DNA of 64,000 nucleotides from SIG636 sp045537905 (lineage in GTDB: Bacteria > Bacillota > Clostridia > Oscillospirales > CAG-382): assembly GCA_045537905.1 (NCBI GenBank), contig JAZSQJ010000053.1, forward strand, positions 1-64,000, written 5' to 3'. Positions 16,760 to 26,110 of this stretch are shown piece by piece (the first letter of the stretch is position 1; each line of letters starts with the position of its first letter). The translations under genes were made by a program, and so were the position numbers. The notes beneath the pieces were generated by a model. That model ran no database searches, was not told the DNA's origin, and was given only the letters and a program-made list of their open reading frames with translations.

Positions 16760-19700
16760 TTACTCTTCTATAGCCATGTAGTCTACGTAACAGCTTCCAT
16801 TGTCATAAACGGAAATCTGCATTATCTGTTTTTCAAGGAAATAACCAAGATAGGGCTCTCCGTTAATATGCCCCTCGCTGAAATAGTCAAAACCGACACG
16901 TAAAAGTATTGTCTTTCTGTCTTCTATCCTAACGGAGTACAGGTCTGCATTATAATCACCGTAACCAAAGTCTGTGCTTACCTTGCCGAGGAACCAATCC
17001 TCCTTATAGTTTCCAAGGCTTCTTGCCTTAGCCTCGTCACCCATGCTCAGTGCAACGATATAATCAACTGCTGTACGGCACGCCTTTTCAATTTCCTCAT
17101 CGGTCAAAAAGGGCTTAAGATTGTCGTGCCACGCCAATTCACTGTTATAGGGGTATTCTATTTCAGCGGCAGAAAGCCTGAAATCGCCTATCACGTATCC
17201 GCCGTCAGAAGCGGCAACTATTATAAACTTAAAGATTTTTTCTTCATAAACACCGCTATCGTTTAGATACTCAAGGGTTGCAGTGTAAGGGGTGTAATGC
17301 TTGTATTCGGTATAGTAGTACTCGGGGTAGTCTCGCATTGCTTTGGTATATCCCGCTTTCTTAAGGTTCTTTAGGGAGTCTACTTTAAGCTTGCCGTAAA
17401 AGGAGCTGAAGTCCACGGCAGAGTCATATATCTTATGCTTAAAGCCCTCTGCAAACTCCTCGGTTATACAAGCCTTGTAGCCGGCTTCGTCACCTGCATT
17501 AAGGGCGGTCAAAAAGGACTTAGCCGTGGAAATTACGGCAGAAGGAGAGTCCGGGGAAATGTCATCCAAATACAAGGAGCTGTCAATAAAATCGCTTCCC
17601 GCACTATTGTAATTTATACGACAGCATATAGTCGCACCGTTTTCATCTTTGTATGAAATGCCCCTGCTGCTTGCAGCCTCCCAAACGTAGCTTGCCGCAT
17701 AAAAAGGCTTTTCGGGCGTAAGCTCCTCAAGGCTGGACAGGGTTTCCCCTGCGTAGGGTTGCGTAGTGCTTGGATCGTATAAAACGCTGATAAACTTAAA
17801 TTCCGTAACAGGCTTGTTTACCCAAATCTTTATATATTCGATATTCATCCCTTCGTCAACGAAGGTGGGTGTAATGCCCGTATCCTCTGAGGAAACATAG
17901 TCTACCTGTATCTTAAGCGGTTCCGTTACCTCGCTTGTTTCTCCGCCTGTGGAGCCGTTAGAACGTTCTTCTCCGTCGTAGGTGATAACAAATTTGTCTA
18001 TTCTTGTCTTGTAGTTTTCTAAAAACGTTTTTTCTATCGCCTTCAAGCCTATATATTCGTGATACTCCGTGCTAAGAGAGTAGCACATTGCGTTCATATC
18101 CAAATAGCCTACACGGTCTTTAATCTCGAAGCTTTGCATCGCAGAGCCTTCAGGGAAAAGACCTTCTTCTATACAGTGGTTAACTATAGTTTCGGCATCA
18201 ACTTCACCGTCGATCATATGTGTTATGTAATTGAAACCGTCAGGTCCCTGGGTTGTTAAATCGGGTACATAAACAACAAAATAATCATTGTCTACCATTT
18301 TAAACGAATTGCCGTGGGGTATAATCTCAAAGCTAAGACTGTCAACGCCATCGGTGTTATTATGGACTATACGGGCTAAAACGGTCTTGTCTGTATCGTC
18401 CTCGTAAAGCACGCCCCTGCCTTCCGCCCAAGAGTCTTTGCGGATTTTTATATACAAAGGAGTATCGGCTGTAAGCTCTTCTGTTTCAAATAAGATATCC
18501 ATAGTTGTTGAAGAATCAATCGATACGTATGTAAAATCCGTAATTGTTTTGTTTGCTTTAATCTTAATAAGCATTCCGTCTTGGTCTTCGATATAATAGG
18601 GGAGAACGGAAGCGTCTTTATCGTCTGCGTAGCTTATCAAAAGCAAGGGCTGATTTTCCTCTGTGTTGCTGCTTTCGTCGCTGCTGTCCACGCTGATTTC
18701 TACAGAGGAAGAATTTTCCGTATCGGAGGAAAGCCCCTTGTTATCTCCATCGGGTGTACAAGCGATGAAAATTAACAGTGATATGCAAATTACAGCCGCA
18801 AGGGACACTGCCCATATAGAATTTTTGAACCTCATAACTCTTTTTATCCTTTCTTTAACGTTTACCTCGCCAAAGGACAAGGGAGCAAAGATTCTGCCGG
18901 AGCTTTGGCTTACGGACAAAAGTGCCATAGAGTAGGCTTTTTTATCCTCGCTTCCCATAGTCTTAACGGTTCTTTCGTCGCAGGCGTATTCTATATCCTT
19001 GCTGAACAGGATGTAAGCCGCCCATACAAAAGGATTATACCAATACAGGCAAAGAGCTGTAAACGCCAAGGGCTTTACTATGTGGTCAAGCCTTTTGATG
19101 TGAGAGCTTTCGTGGGCGATGATATACCCCCAGTCTCTTTTGTTAATAGAAGCGGGGATGTATATATCGGGTCTGAAAAAACCGAAAACAAAGGGAGAGC
19201 AGTCCTTATCCAGTATGCGGATGTTATTGTCGTAAACAACGGCACCCCTTATTTTGTATCTGAGTATAAGGTTGCTTATCAGCATATATCCAAGCATAAG
19301 TGCCGCGCCTACCGCCCAGATAACGGAAATAAGCTTTACTATATCAAGCTTGGTTTCGGCTTGAGTGGTAGTTTGGCTTTCGGCGACGGTTCCGTTTTCG
19401 GTGATGGAATCGTTTCCGGTAATGCCATTGTTTTCAGTTGCGGCATCCTCTTTTATTGCAGGTGTATCGGTTACAGGCTTACTTACGGGCCTTTGTGTTT
19501 CCGTAAGCGTACCGCCTATAGGGGGCTGCACGGGAGGAGAGGGTACTTGCTGTACTGAATTGTTTTCTTCCTTGACGTCCTCTTTAACGTCTTCTTTGAT
19601 TTCTTCCTTTATCCCCTCGTCTTTAGGAGCAACAAGGGTCTGCTCCGTTTCAAAGACCTTCGGAAGGGAAAAGGGCATATCCAAAAACTCTACGGGAATA

Positions 19701-19846
19701 AGAAGTCTCAAAAAAACAAGAGTCCAAAGAGCACAGCGTATAAAGGAGGGACCCTTTTTCAAAACAGGGCGTAGTGCTATGGCAATAACGATAGCGATAG
19801 ACGTTACCACCGAAAAATTGCAAAGCTGTATAAACAAATCCTTCAT
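16760..19846 (-). CDS. BlaR1/MecR1-type M56 membrane peptidase with a large novel ectodomain
   Basis: 1028 residues. N-terminal membrane helices are at about 5-25, 34-55, 170-195 and 344-363. The M56 zinc site HESSH is at 245-249 with E286 as probable third ligand. Between helices 2 and 3 lies an unusual acidic, then P/T-rich insert (about 70-165). After the last helix follow some 660 extracellular residues with no penicillin-binding domain. They contain two similar modules (about 415-530 and 675-800) and a C-terminal pair of NTF2/DUF4878-like segments (inference). It follows the blaI-type gene by 4 bp. Family members sense a signal outside and cleave the cognate BlaI repressor; the ligand here is unknown. 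Confidence 0.82.
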   Translation of the reverse strand: MKDLFIQLCNFSVVTSIAIVIAIALRPVLKKGPSFIRCALWTLVFLRLLIPVEFLDMPFSLPKVFETEQTLVAPKDEGIKEEIKEDVKEDVKEENNSVQQVPSPPVQPPIGGTLTETQRPVSKPVTDTPAIKEDAATENNGITGNDSITENGTVAESQTTTQAETKLDIVKLISVIWAVGAALMLGYMLISNLILRYKIRGAVVYDNNIRILDKDCSPFVFGFFRPDIYIPASINKRDWGYIIAHESSHIKRLDHIVKPLAFTALCLYWYNPFVWAAYILFSKDIEYACDERTVKTMGSEDKKAYSMALLSVSQSSGRIFAPLSFGEVNVKERIKRVMRFKNSIWAVSLAAVICISLLIFIACTPDGDNKGLSSDTENSSSVEISVDSSDESSNTEENQPLLLISYADDKDASVLPYYIEDQDGMLIKIKANKTITDFTYVSIDSSTTMDILFETEELTADTPLYIKIRKDSWAEGRGVLYEDDTDKTVLARIVHNNTDGVDSLSFEIIPHGNSFKMVDNDYFVVYVPDLTTQGPDGFNYITHMIDGEVDAETIVNHCIEEGLFPEGSAMQSFEIKDRVGYLDMNAMCYSLSTEYHEYIGLKAIEKTFLENYKTRIDKFVITYDGEERSNGSTGGETSEVTEPLKIQVDYVSSEDTGITPTFVDEGMNIEYIKIWVNKPVTEFKFISVLYDPSTTQPYAGETLSSLEELTPEKPFYAASYVWEAASSRGISYKDENGATICCRINYNSAGSDFIDSSLYLDDISPDSPSAVISTAKSFLTALNAGDEAGYKACITEEFAEGFKHKIYDSAVDFSSFYGKLKVDSLKNLKKAGYTKAMRDYPEYYYTEYKHYTPYTATLEYLNDSGVYEEKIFKFIIVAASDGGYVIGDFRLSAAEIEYPYNSELAWHDNLKPFLTDEEIEKACRTAVDYIVALSMGDEAKARSLGNYKEDWFLGKVSTDFGYGDYNADLYSVRIEDRKTILLRVGFDYFSEGHINGEPYLGYFLEKQIMQISVYDNGSCYVDYMAIEE

Positions 19847-19850
19847 TGCC

Positions 19851-20213
19851 TTATTCCTCGATTTCTCCGTTAATAATGCTCATTATATCGTCAATCTGCT
19901 TTTGGCTTAGCTTTTGCTTTTTGGAAAAGGTTGCAATAAAAGCAGGCAGAGAGCCTTCAAAGCGGTTGGTAAGAAGCTCGTCAAACTCGGAAAGGCGTAC
20001 CTCCTCCTTCGTCACCAGGCTGGAAACCATAGTATCCTCGTGCTTTACCACGCCTCTTTCCACAAGTCGTTTAATAACGGTATAGGTAGCCCCCTTAACC
20101 CAGCCAAGCTGCTCCTTGCAAAGCTTAACAAGGGAAGTGCTGTTTATAGGCTCGTTTTCCCAAAGCAGACACAAAAAACGGTATTCACTTTCAAAAACCT
20201 TTGGTGTGCTCAT
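19851..20213 (-). CDS. BlaI/MecI-family transcriptional repressor
   Basis: About 120 residues. Winged-helix domain with EYRFLCLLWENEPINS and WVKGATYTVIKRLVERG (recognition helix region), then a C-terminal dimerisation helix region. Homologues are dimeric repressors inactivated by an M56 partner; such a partner follows 4 bp downstream. The frame opens with GTG at 20222, but that GTG is part of the GAGGTG ribosome site; the start is the ATG at 20213. A palindrome sits on its own promoter, so it is probably self-regulated. Confidence 0.92.
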   Translation of the reverse strand: MSTPKVFESEYRFLCLLWENEPINSTSLVKLCKEQLGWVKGATYTVIKRLVERGVVKHEDTMVSSLVTKEEVRLSEFDELLTNRFEGSLPAFIATFSKKQKLSQKQIDDIMSIINGEIEE

Positions 20214-20259
20214 ATCAATCACCTCGCAAAATGGTATAATTTATTATTCCTACGCTCGA

Positions 20260-20288
20260 AGTATAACACGTTATACCAACTTTGTCAA
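20260..20288 (-). promoter_or_regulatory. blaI-blaR1 promoter with overlapping operator
   Basis: Minus-strand TTGACA (20283-20288), 17-bp spacer, TATACT (20260-20265). The palindrome GTATAAC-N2-GTTATAC at 20261-20276 covers most of the -10 and spacer. That position would block RNA polymerase, as BlaI-type repressors do. The operator differs from the classical TACA-TGTA boxes, so the specificity is inferred from position only. Confidence 0.82.
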
Positions 20289-20589
20289 TAGGTTTTTTAA
20301 TATTTTTTTATTTTAGGCAAAAACATTATAATGAAAAACAAACTACATTTGCCCTGAGCGTTTTAGTTAAGTCTGAAAGACTTAAACTTCATTTTTCCAT
20401 CGGCAAAAACTTCACATATCAGCCTTTTTACCCCATAACAAACACCCTCGAATAAGCATCGCTTGTCTTATTCGAGGGTGTTATATTGTGTTTAAGGCTT
20501 TTCTTTAATCAGACGTCTCCGCCTTGGGTTTTATTTGGCGGTAAGACCTTACACCTTTTTGGTTTAATTAACAACGATAACGTCGTTTT
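20289..20589. other. intergenic region with hairpins, no gene
   Basis: A/T-rich spacer between the blaI promoter and the end of the lipoprotein gene. It holds a small hairpin TTAAGTCT/AGACTTAA near 20367-20385, the strong hairpin listed at 20441-20482, a CCGCC/GGCGG pair near 20520-20546 and a short stem AACGA/TCGTT followed by T6 near 20572-20590. No coding frame or known RNA was recognised. Confidence 0.5.
20441..20482. terminator. strong hairpin, probable terminator
   Basis: Perfect 16-bp stem AACACCCTCGAATAAG/CTTATTCGAGGGTGTT with a 10-base loop. It lies about 110 bp beyond the stop of the minus-strand lipoprotein gene. The T-tracts on both sides are weak, so the role is tentative. Confidence 0.55.
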
Positions 20590-21894
20590 TTAATTATAGA
20601 ATATTTTTCCTGCCTTGCAGTGATTGTTGGGGCAGATTTCCCTTTTGTCGCCGCCGCACATAAAACATCTGTTATTATCAAGGGGAGAATACGCCATTAC
20701 GCCGCTGCCTTTACAGCCACTGCAGGGGATATAGCCGTCGCCGCCGCACTGGTCGCAGGGATGACCGATGCAGCTGTTATAACCTGCTTGATTACACTCC
20801 AAGCATTTGGCATTAGAGCCTGTGCCGCTTGTTCCCTGTTCGGAATAAAGACCCTTTTTACGGTACTCGGCAAGGGTCATATATTCGCCTTCTACCGCAC
20901 CGCCTGATGTAAACAGGTTGCCATACTTATCGCATTTTGCCGTGTCATTTTCCAAGCTGTTTTTGTCGCAGTTGCAATTCTTAAGGTCGTATTTGTGGCT
21001 TTCGTATTTTGGATGTTCAATAACCTTAACGTCTGTGCTGTTTTCGGTGTATATATACTCATACAAGCAATATGTGACGTCGCCATATACCTGATATGTC
21101 AGTCTGCCGTTTTGGAATATCTCCTGAGGGGTCATTTCGTCGTTGTCGCCGTAATAACCTTCTTCTGTTTCTACAAGCACACCGTCCTCGTAAAAATACT
21201 TAACATACTCGGATTTATAAGGCTCTTTTGTATAATAATTAGTTCCGTAAATAATCTTTATTTCCAGAAGTCCGTCGCTGTTATAGCTATACTCGTTATA
21301 GCTTCCGTTATAGCTGCTTACCGATTTTAACAAATTACCGTTTTCGTCGTAGGTGTTTGTATAAGTGATTTCGGTATACTCGTTATCGTCATAGTTTTGG
21401 GTTACTTCTTTTTCAAGGTTGCCGTACTCGTCATAGTAATAATTTATGACAGACATTTTTTTGCTGCCGGCATAGACTTCGTATCTAATTCTATTGCCGT
21501 TGTAATCGTAATAGTTTTGATAACGCCAGCTACCGGGTGTGCCGGAGCTTATCAAAAGCACCTTATCGCCTGCAGGATCGTAGGTATCCTCGCTAAGGTC
21601 TGAGAAGTGGCTATGTTCACCGTCTGAGCTACTATCGGTAGTGTTGCTTGCGCCCATAAGAGGTTCGCCGCAGCTACCGCAGAACTTACCGCCCATGGCG
21701 TTTTCCCTGCCACATTTGGAACAGGTAAAGCTGGGAACGACCTGCTCACTGCCGCAATGGGGGCAATATTTATCGCTGTCACCTATAGCCTTACCACAGG
21801 AGGTGCAGGCGTTACTCTCGGCACAAGCCGCTACAGAAAGGGTAAATATTAAAACCAATATAAATGGAAGAAGTCTTTTTATAAAGCCATTCAT
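20590..21894 (-). CDS. zinc-ribbon lipoprotein with YD-type repeats and CXXC clusters
   Basis: 434 residues, not a recognised family. A lipoprotein signal ends in VAAC (C24). Two double zinc ribbons follow (CTSCGK with CPHCG, CSKCGR with CGSCG; about residues 30-80). The middle (about 115-320) is rich in Y, D, N and G with units such as DYNGNRI, DEYGNLEKEV and DENGNLLKS, like the YD repeats of RHS proteins. The C terminus has CXXC/CXGXG clusters resembling the DnaJ cysteine-rich domain (CDQCGGDGY, CSGCKGSG, CFMCGG). Zinc ribbons on an exported lipoprotein are unusual. Confidence 0.7.
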   Translation of the reverse strand: MNGFIKRLLPFILVLIFTLSVAACAESNACTSCGKAIGDSDKYCPHCGSEQVVPSFTCSKCGRENAMGGKFCGSCGEPLMGASNTTDSSSDGEHSHFSDLSEDTYDPAGDKVLLISSGTPGSWRYQNYYDYNGNRIRYEVYAGSKKMSVINYYYDEYGNLEKEVTQNYDDNEYTEITYTNTYDENGNLLKSVSSYNGSYNEYSYNSDGLLEIKIIYGTNYYTKEPYKSEYVKYFYEDGVLVETEEGYYGDNDEMTPQEIFQNGRLTYQVYGDVTYCLYEYIYTENSTDVKVIEHPKYESHKYDLKNCNCDKNSLENDTAKCDKYGNLFTSGGAVEGEYMTLAEYRKKGLYSEQGTSGTGSNAKCLECNQAGYNSCIGHPCDQCGGDGYIPCSGCKGSGVMAYSPLDNNRCFMCGGDKREICPNNHCKAGKIFYN

Positions 21895-21926
21895 GGTGTT
21901 CTCCTTAAAACAAACCCTATGCTTAG

Positions 21927-21956
21927 AAGGGGCTGTCTTTTTCAGAACAGCCCCTT
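21927..21956 (-). terminator. hairpin after pckG
   Basis: AAGGGGCTGT/ACAGCCCCTT, 10-bp perfect stem with a 10-base loop, 39 bp beyond the pckG stop. The T-tract on the minus strand is poor (CTAAGC), so termination may be partial. Confidence 0.6.
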
Positions 21957-21994
21957 TTCAACGAATGATTAAATTGTATTTTTACGTTCTGTTA

Positions 21995-23788
21995 TTACTT
22001 GGAAAGTCTTGCAATCTCTTCGTCAAGGCAAGCATAAAGCTCAGCGGGGATAGTATCGCCAAACTTAGCGTAGAATTCCTTAACGTTTTCGAAGTCCTTA
22101 AGCCAGTAATCCTTTTCAACGGTAAGAATGCTTCTGAGCTCGTCAATGTTGAAGGGTCTGCCTTCGCAGATCTCATAATCAAGACCTTCCAGGTTGATGT
22201 CTTCGGCCTTAGGAATGTAACCGATTTCGGTTTCGTTAGCGTCAACCTTGCCGTCGCAACGCTTGAGGATCCACTCAAGAACTCTGAAGTTGTCGCCGAA
22301 GCCGGGCCACATAAACTTACCGTCGTCGGTAAGTCTGAACCAGTTAACGTTGAATATCTTGGGCTGGTTGGTAACCTTCTTGCCCATATCAAGCCAATGC
22401 TGGAAGTACTTGCCCATGTTGTAACCGCAGAAGGGCCACATTGCGAAAGGATCGCGTCTTACAACGCCAACTGCGCCTGCAGCTGCAGCGGTAGTTTCGG
22501 AAGCCATGATAGAGCCAACGAAGGTACCGTGGGTCCAGTCGAAGGACTGATATACGAGGGGAGCGGTCTTTGCACGTCTGCCGCCGAAGATAATAGCGGA
22601 GAGAGGAACGCCTGCGGGATTATCAAATTCCTTGGAGATGCAAGGACAGTTCTTTGCGGGAGCGGTGAAACGGCTGTTGGGGTGAGCGCCCTTGGAGCCG
22701 TCGGTGCAATCCCACTTTTCGCCCTTCCAGTTAAGAGCGTTCTTAGGAGGATTCTTGTCAAGGCCTTCCCACCAAACGGTGTCATCGTCGAGGTTATGAA
22801 CAACGTTTGTGAAGATGGTACCCTTCATAGTAGAAGCGAGAGCGTTGGGGTTAGACTTAACGTTGGTACCGGGAGCAACGCCGAAGAAGCCGTTTTCGGG
22901 GTTAGCAGCCCAAAGTCTACCGTCGCTGCCAACTCTGATCCAAGCGATATCGTCGCCTACGCACCATACCTTGTAGCCCTTTTCAAGATAGGACTTAGGA
23001 GGTATAAGCATAGCCAGGTTGGTCTTACCGCAAGCAGAGGGGAATGCAGCTGCAACGTACTTAACTTCGCCATCGGGATTTTCGATACCGAGGATAAGCA
23101 TATGCTCAGCCATCCAGCCTTCGTTCTTACCGAGGTAAGAAGCTATACGGAGCGCAAAGCACTTTTTGCCGAGAAGAACGTTTCCGCCGTAACCGGAGTT
23201 GATAGACCAGATGGTGTTATCTTCAGGGAAGTGGCAGATGTACTTTTCGTTTTCGTCCATATTTGCTCTGGAGTGGAGACCCTTGATAAAGTCGCCGTCT
23301 TCGCCCATAGCGTCAAGAACAGCGGTACCAACACGGGTCATGATAAGCATATTAAGAACAACGTAGATAGAGTCGGTAAGCTCAATACCGTTCTTAGCAA
23401 ATTCGCTGCCTACAACGCCCATGGAGTAGGGGATAACGTACATAGTCTTACCGCGGTTGCAGTTCTTGTAAAGCTTGCCAAGCTTAGCATAGCAGTCAGC
23501 AGGAGCCATCCAGTGGTTGTTAGGACCTGCGTCCTCTTCCTTGCTGGTGCAGATGAAGGTTCTGTCTTCAACTCTTGCAACGTCGTTTACTGCGGTTCTG
23601 TGGAGATAGCAGCCGGGAAGCTTTTCCTGGTTGAGCTTAAAGAGTTCGCCTGTTTTGCAAGCTTCTTCTCTAAGAGCTTCTGCCTGTTCGTCGCTACCGT
23701 CGATAAGAACTATCTTATCGGGCTGGGTAAGCTCTGCCATTTCGGCGATCCAAGCGTTAAGCTTGTTGTTCTTGGTCAGATTGATCAT
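21995..23788 (-). CDS. pckG: phosphoenolpyruvate carboxykinase (GTP)
   Basis: 597-residue GTP-dependent enzyme interconverting oxaloacetate and phosphoenolpyruvate. The kinase loop FPSACGKTNLAML is at 249-261. Further signatures are YVIPYSMG, ARIASYLG-like FALRIASYLGKNEGW, and WFR/FLWPGFGDNFRVL near the C terminus; the size and loop are of the GTP class. In fermenting anaerobes it often runs in the carboxylating direction (inference). The ATG overlaps the rsmA stop as ATGA, an unusual pairing. Codon use is biased to GTT/CTT/AAG as in highly expressed genes. Confidence 0.96.
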   Translation of the reverse strand: MINLTKNNKLNAWIAEMAELTQPDKIVLIDGSDEQAEALREEACKTGELFKLNQEKLPGCYLHRTAVNDVARVEDRTFICTSKEEDAGPNNHWMAPADCYAKLGKLYKNCNRGKTMYVIPYSMGVVGSEFAKNGIELTDSIYVVLNMLIMTRVGTAVLDAMGEDGDFIKGLHSRANMDENEKYICHFPEDNTIWSINSGYGGNVLLGKKCFALRIASYLGKNEGWMAEHMLILGIENPDGEVKYVAAAFPSACGKTNLAMLIPPKSYLEKGYKVWCVGDDIAWIRVGSDGRLWAANPENGFFGVAPGTNVKSNPNALASTMKGTIFTNVVHNLDDDTVWWEGLDKNPPKNALNWKGEKWDCTDGSKGAHPNSRFTAPAKNCPCISKEFDNPAGVPLSAIIFGGRRAKTAPLVYQSFDWTHGTFVGSIMASETTAAAAGAVGVVRRDPFAMWPFCGYNMGKYFQHWLDMGKKVTNQPKIFNVNWFRLTDDGKFMWPGFGDNFRVLEWILKRCDGKVDANETEIGYIPKAEDINLEGLDYEICEGRPFNIDELRSILTVEKDYWLKDFENVKEFYAKFGDTIPAELYACLDEEIARLSK

Positions 23789-24624
23789 TTTCTTTCCTCC
23801 GTTGTATAAATTAATTTGTTTATTTCATCGGATATTTGTGCAAGCTCCGCCACACTCAGCTCCTCTCCTCTTACAGTAGGGGAGTGGTGCAGGGAAACGA
23901 TGCTTTGTATATCTCCTTTTGAAATCGTACTGAATGCGGTTGACAGTGAATTTACAAGGGTTTTGCGTCTTGTGGCAAAGGCTGCCTTAAGCACCGCAAA
24001 AAACAGCTTTTCGTTATCGGGCTTAACGGGCTTATCCTTGTAAGGCGTAATCGTTATAACGGCAGAGTCAACCTTCGGCTTGGGCGAAAAGTTTGCCGCG
24101 CCTACGCCAAACTGCTTCTTTACTGAAGCATAGTAGTTTACGGCGGCAGTAACCGCACCGTAGTTCTGGCTGCCTGCAGGGGCACACAGCCTCTCGGCAA
24201 CCTCCTTTTGTATCATAACGGTAATAGCTCTGAAGCCGTAGTTACCCTCCAGCAAAGCCATTATGATAGGGGTAGTTATGTAGTATGGCAGGTTAGCGCA
24301 AACCGCACAGTCCATCCCGCCAAACTCCTCTTTTATAATAGCACCAAGGTCGCACTTAAGCACGTCCCTGTTTATTATCTTAACGTTGTCGGTGCCGCCA
24401 AACCTATCCTCAAGGATGGGAATAAGCTCCTCATCAATTTCAATGGCAACAACCTTAGCGGCACGGAGAGCCAACTGCTTAGTGAGTATACCCATACCGG
24501 GACCTATCTCAATAACGCCGCAGTCAGCGTCTATACCGCAAACCTCCGCAATGCGGGTGGGTATCTTATCGCTGGTCAAAAAATTTTGCCCCAACGCCTT
24601 TTTCTTGTTAAAAACCTCAGCCAT
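23785..24624 (-). CDS. rsmA: 16S rRNA dimethyltransferase RsmA/KsgA
   Basis: 279-residue enzyme that dimethylates two adjacent adenines near the 3' end of 16S rRNA. LGQNFL (11-16), the SAM loop IGPGMG (40-45) and the catalytic NLPYY (111-115) are all present. It starts right after the cupin regulator stop and overlaps pckG by 4 bp. Confidence 0.96.
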   Translation of the reverse strand: MAEVFNKKKALGQNFLTSDKIPTRIAEVCGIDADCGVIEIGPGMGILTKQLALRAAKVVAIEIDEELIPILEDRFGGTDNVKIINRDVLKCDLGAIIKEEFGGMDCAVCANLPYYITTPIIMALLEGNYGFRAITVMIQKEVAERLCAPAGSQNYGAVTAAVNYYASVKKQFGVGAANFSPKPKVDSAVITITPYKDKPVKPDNEKLFFAVLKAAFATRRKTLVNSLSTAFSTISKGDIQSIVSLHHSPTVRGEELSVAELAQISDEINKLIYTTEERK

Positions 24625-25191
24625 TTAGTTGTCCTTGTCGATTATGGTAAGGAACTTAGCCTCGCCGCCGACAGCCATCTGACCGTGGGGAATGCGAGGA
24701 TCAAAGTAAACACAGTCGCCTTGGTTAAGCAGGATTTCCTTCTTGCCGATAATAACCTTAACGGTACCCTCAAGGACGTAGTTAAACTCCTGCCCCCCGT
24801 GGGAAACCAGGGAAACCGCCTCCTCGGAAGGAGTGATGGAAACCAGCATAGGCTCCTTATTTCTGCCGATGTAGTTGTGAGCAAGGGTTTCAAAGGAGTA
24901 GCCCTCGTAACGCTTGATGTCCGCACCCTGACCCTTGCGGGTAACGGTGTAGTCGTACATACGGGGAGCCTCACCCGTAAGAATTTCGGTAGGGTCAACG
25001 CCAAAGGCGGCGGCAACTGCATATATCATACTGATGGGAATATCCTTCTCACCGTTTTCGTACTCCTCGTAAAGGGAAACGGGGATATCAAGCTTTTCTG
25101 CCACCTCTGCAGTGGTAAAATCAAGTATATCACGCAGGTAAGAGATACGCTCTGTAACCTGCTTAAGCTTTTCTGTATGTTCTGTATACAA
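24625..25191 (-). CDS. XRE-family regulator with C-terminal cupin
   Basis: 188 residues. An N-terminal HTH (about 15-70) with TTAEVAEKLDIPVSLYEEYENG is joined to a small-molecule cupin barrel (about 110-185) with HGGQEFNYVLEG and DCVYFDPRIPHGQ. Such proteins sense a metabolite through the cupin; the ligand is not evident. It starts with TTG after a GGGAGGG ribosome site. rsmA follows immediately, and pckG after it. Confidence 0.88.
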   Translation of the reverse strand: MYTEHTEKLKQVTERISYLRDILDFTTAEVAEKLDIPVSLYEEYENGEKDIPISMIYAVAAAFGVDPTEILTGEAPRMYDYTVTRKGQGADIKRYEGYSFETLAHNYIGRNKEPMLVSITPSEEAVSLVSHGGQEFNYVLEGTVKVIIGKKEILLNQGDCVYFDPRIPHGQMAVGGEAKFLTIIDKDN

Positions 25192-25229
25192 AATCTTTCC
25201 CTCCCATCAAAACATATATTACCTCATTT

Positions 25230-26048
25230 TTAAGTTATTATATCATATTTACCCTTGGCAGTCAAGAAGTTTTCCACTATAACTTTGCGTTTACGGTAAG
25301 AAAAGGCGTATTTTTTATAATTTTCCTCGCTCATTTCTTCAAGCAGCTCTTTAGTAAAATCGGTAATTATCTCCTCGTTGAAAAAGGGAAGGGGACTGTA
25401 GGCTGCATTTTTGTTGTGGGGACATACCTGCTGGCAGATATCACAGCCCCAAAGAGTGCGGTGCTTTGCAAGGACGGCACCGTCACCCTCCGTCTTCTTG
25501 TTCTTTTGGGAGATAAAGGAAAGACAGTTCGATATATCCACCCCCCCGCTTTTGATAGCCTTGGTGGGGCAAGCCTTTAGGCACTCCCCACACTCAAGAC
25601 AGGAGTTTTCCGTTTTATGCAACAGCTCCGGCAGCTGCTTTTCAAACAAAAATTCACCTATAAAAACGTAGCTGCCGTAACGCTTGTTTATAAGCAGTCC
25701 GTTTTTGCCGATAAAGCCCAGTCCGCCCATCATAGCCGCATTTTTTTCGTCAATAGGGGAGTGGTCTGCAAAGCCCCATACTCTGCCGCCGCTTAAGGCT
25801 TCAAGCCTGGGAACAAGTCTTTTTGCCAGCTCCTTAAAATACAGGTGGTAGTCCTTGCAACGGGCAAACAGCCCGGCGTTTAGTCCGTCTGTTGGGGCAA
25901 TCCCCTTATGACGGTAGGGCATAAGTATAACAAGCGCGCTTTTGATATCCGCGCCCTCAGGCAAGAGATGGGGAGACTTAAGCAAAAGCTTGTCAAAATC
26001 AATAAGGGCGTATTCACTTATGCTTTCGCTAAGAAGTATATTGTTCAT
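25230..26048 (-). CDS. queG: epoxyqueuosine reductase (QueG) family protein
   Basis: About 272 residues. QueG reduces epoxyqueuosine to queuosine at tRNA position 34 with a corrinoid cofactor. The segment DHSPIDEKNAAMMGGLGFIGKN contains the probable catalytic acid D95. Two [4Fe-4S] motifs follow: CLECGECLKACP (150-161) and C175 with CDICQQVCP (202-210). It is shorter than the roughly 380 residues of classical QueG, lacking the C-terminal HEAT-like part, as in many Firmicute relatives. The frame opens upstream at 26081; the ATG at 26048 fits the family N terminus. Confidence 0.85.
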   Translation of the reverse strand: MNNILLSESISEYALIDFDKLLLKSPHLLPEGADIKSALVILMPYRHKGIAPTDGLNAGLFARCKDYHLYFKELAKRLVPRLEALSGGRVWGFADHSPIDEKNAAMMGGLGFIGKNGLLINKRYGSYVFIGEFLFEKQLPELLHKTENSCLECGECLKACPTKAIKSGGVDISNCLSFISQKNKKTEGDGAVLAKHRTLWGCDICQQVCPHNKNAAYSPLPFFNEEIITDFTKELLEEMSEENYKKYAFSYRKRKVIVENFLTAKGKYDIIT

Positions 26049-26074
26049 AATAAAGCACCAAATTATAAAAATAA

Positions 26075-26099
26075 CCGCCACCGAAAAAACGGCGGCGGC
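26075..26099 (-). terminator. terminator of the rpsF-ssb-rpsR operon
   Basis: On the minus strand CCGCCGCCG and CGGTGGCGG pair (one G-U) around a T6 loop, followed by TTATTTTTATAA. It lies 12 bp past the rpsR stop. Confidence 0.8.
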
Positions 26100-26110
26100 T
26101 TAATTAAAAA

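Noticed and set aside
20223..20260. A second operator between the blaI promoter and its start
   Set aside because: GGTATAATTTATTATTCC looks partly symmetric but does not repeat the GTATAAC/GTTATAC pattern.
21641..23809. Plus-strand frame of 722 codons
   Set aside because: Shadow of pckG and the lipoprotein gene; produced by the codon bias of pckG.
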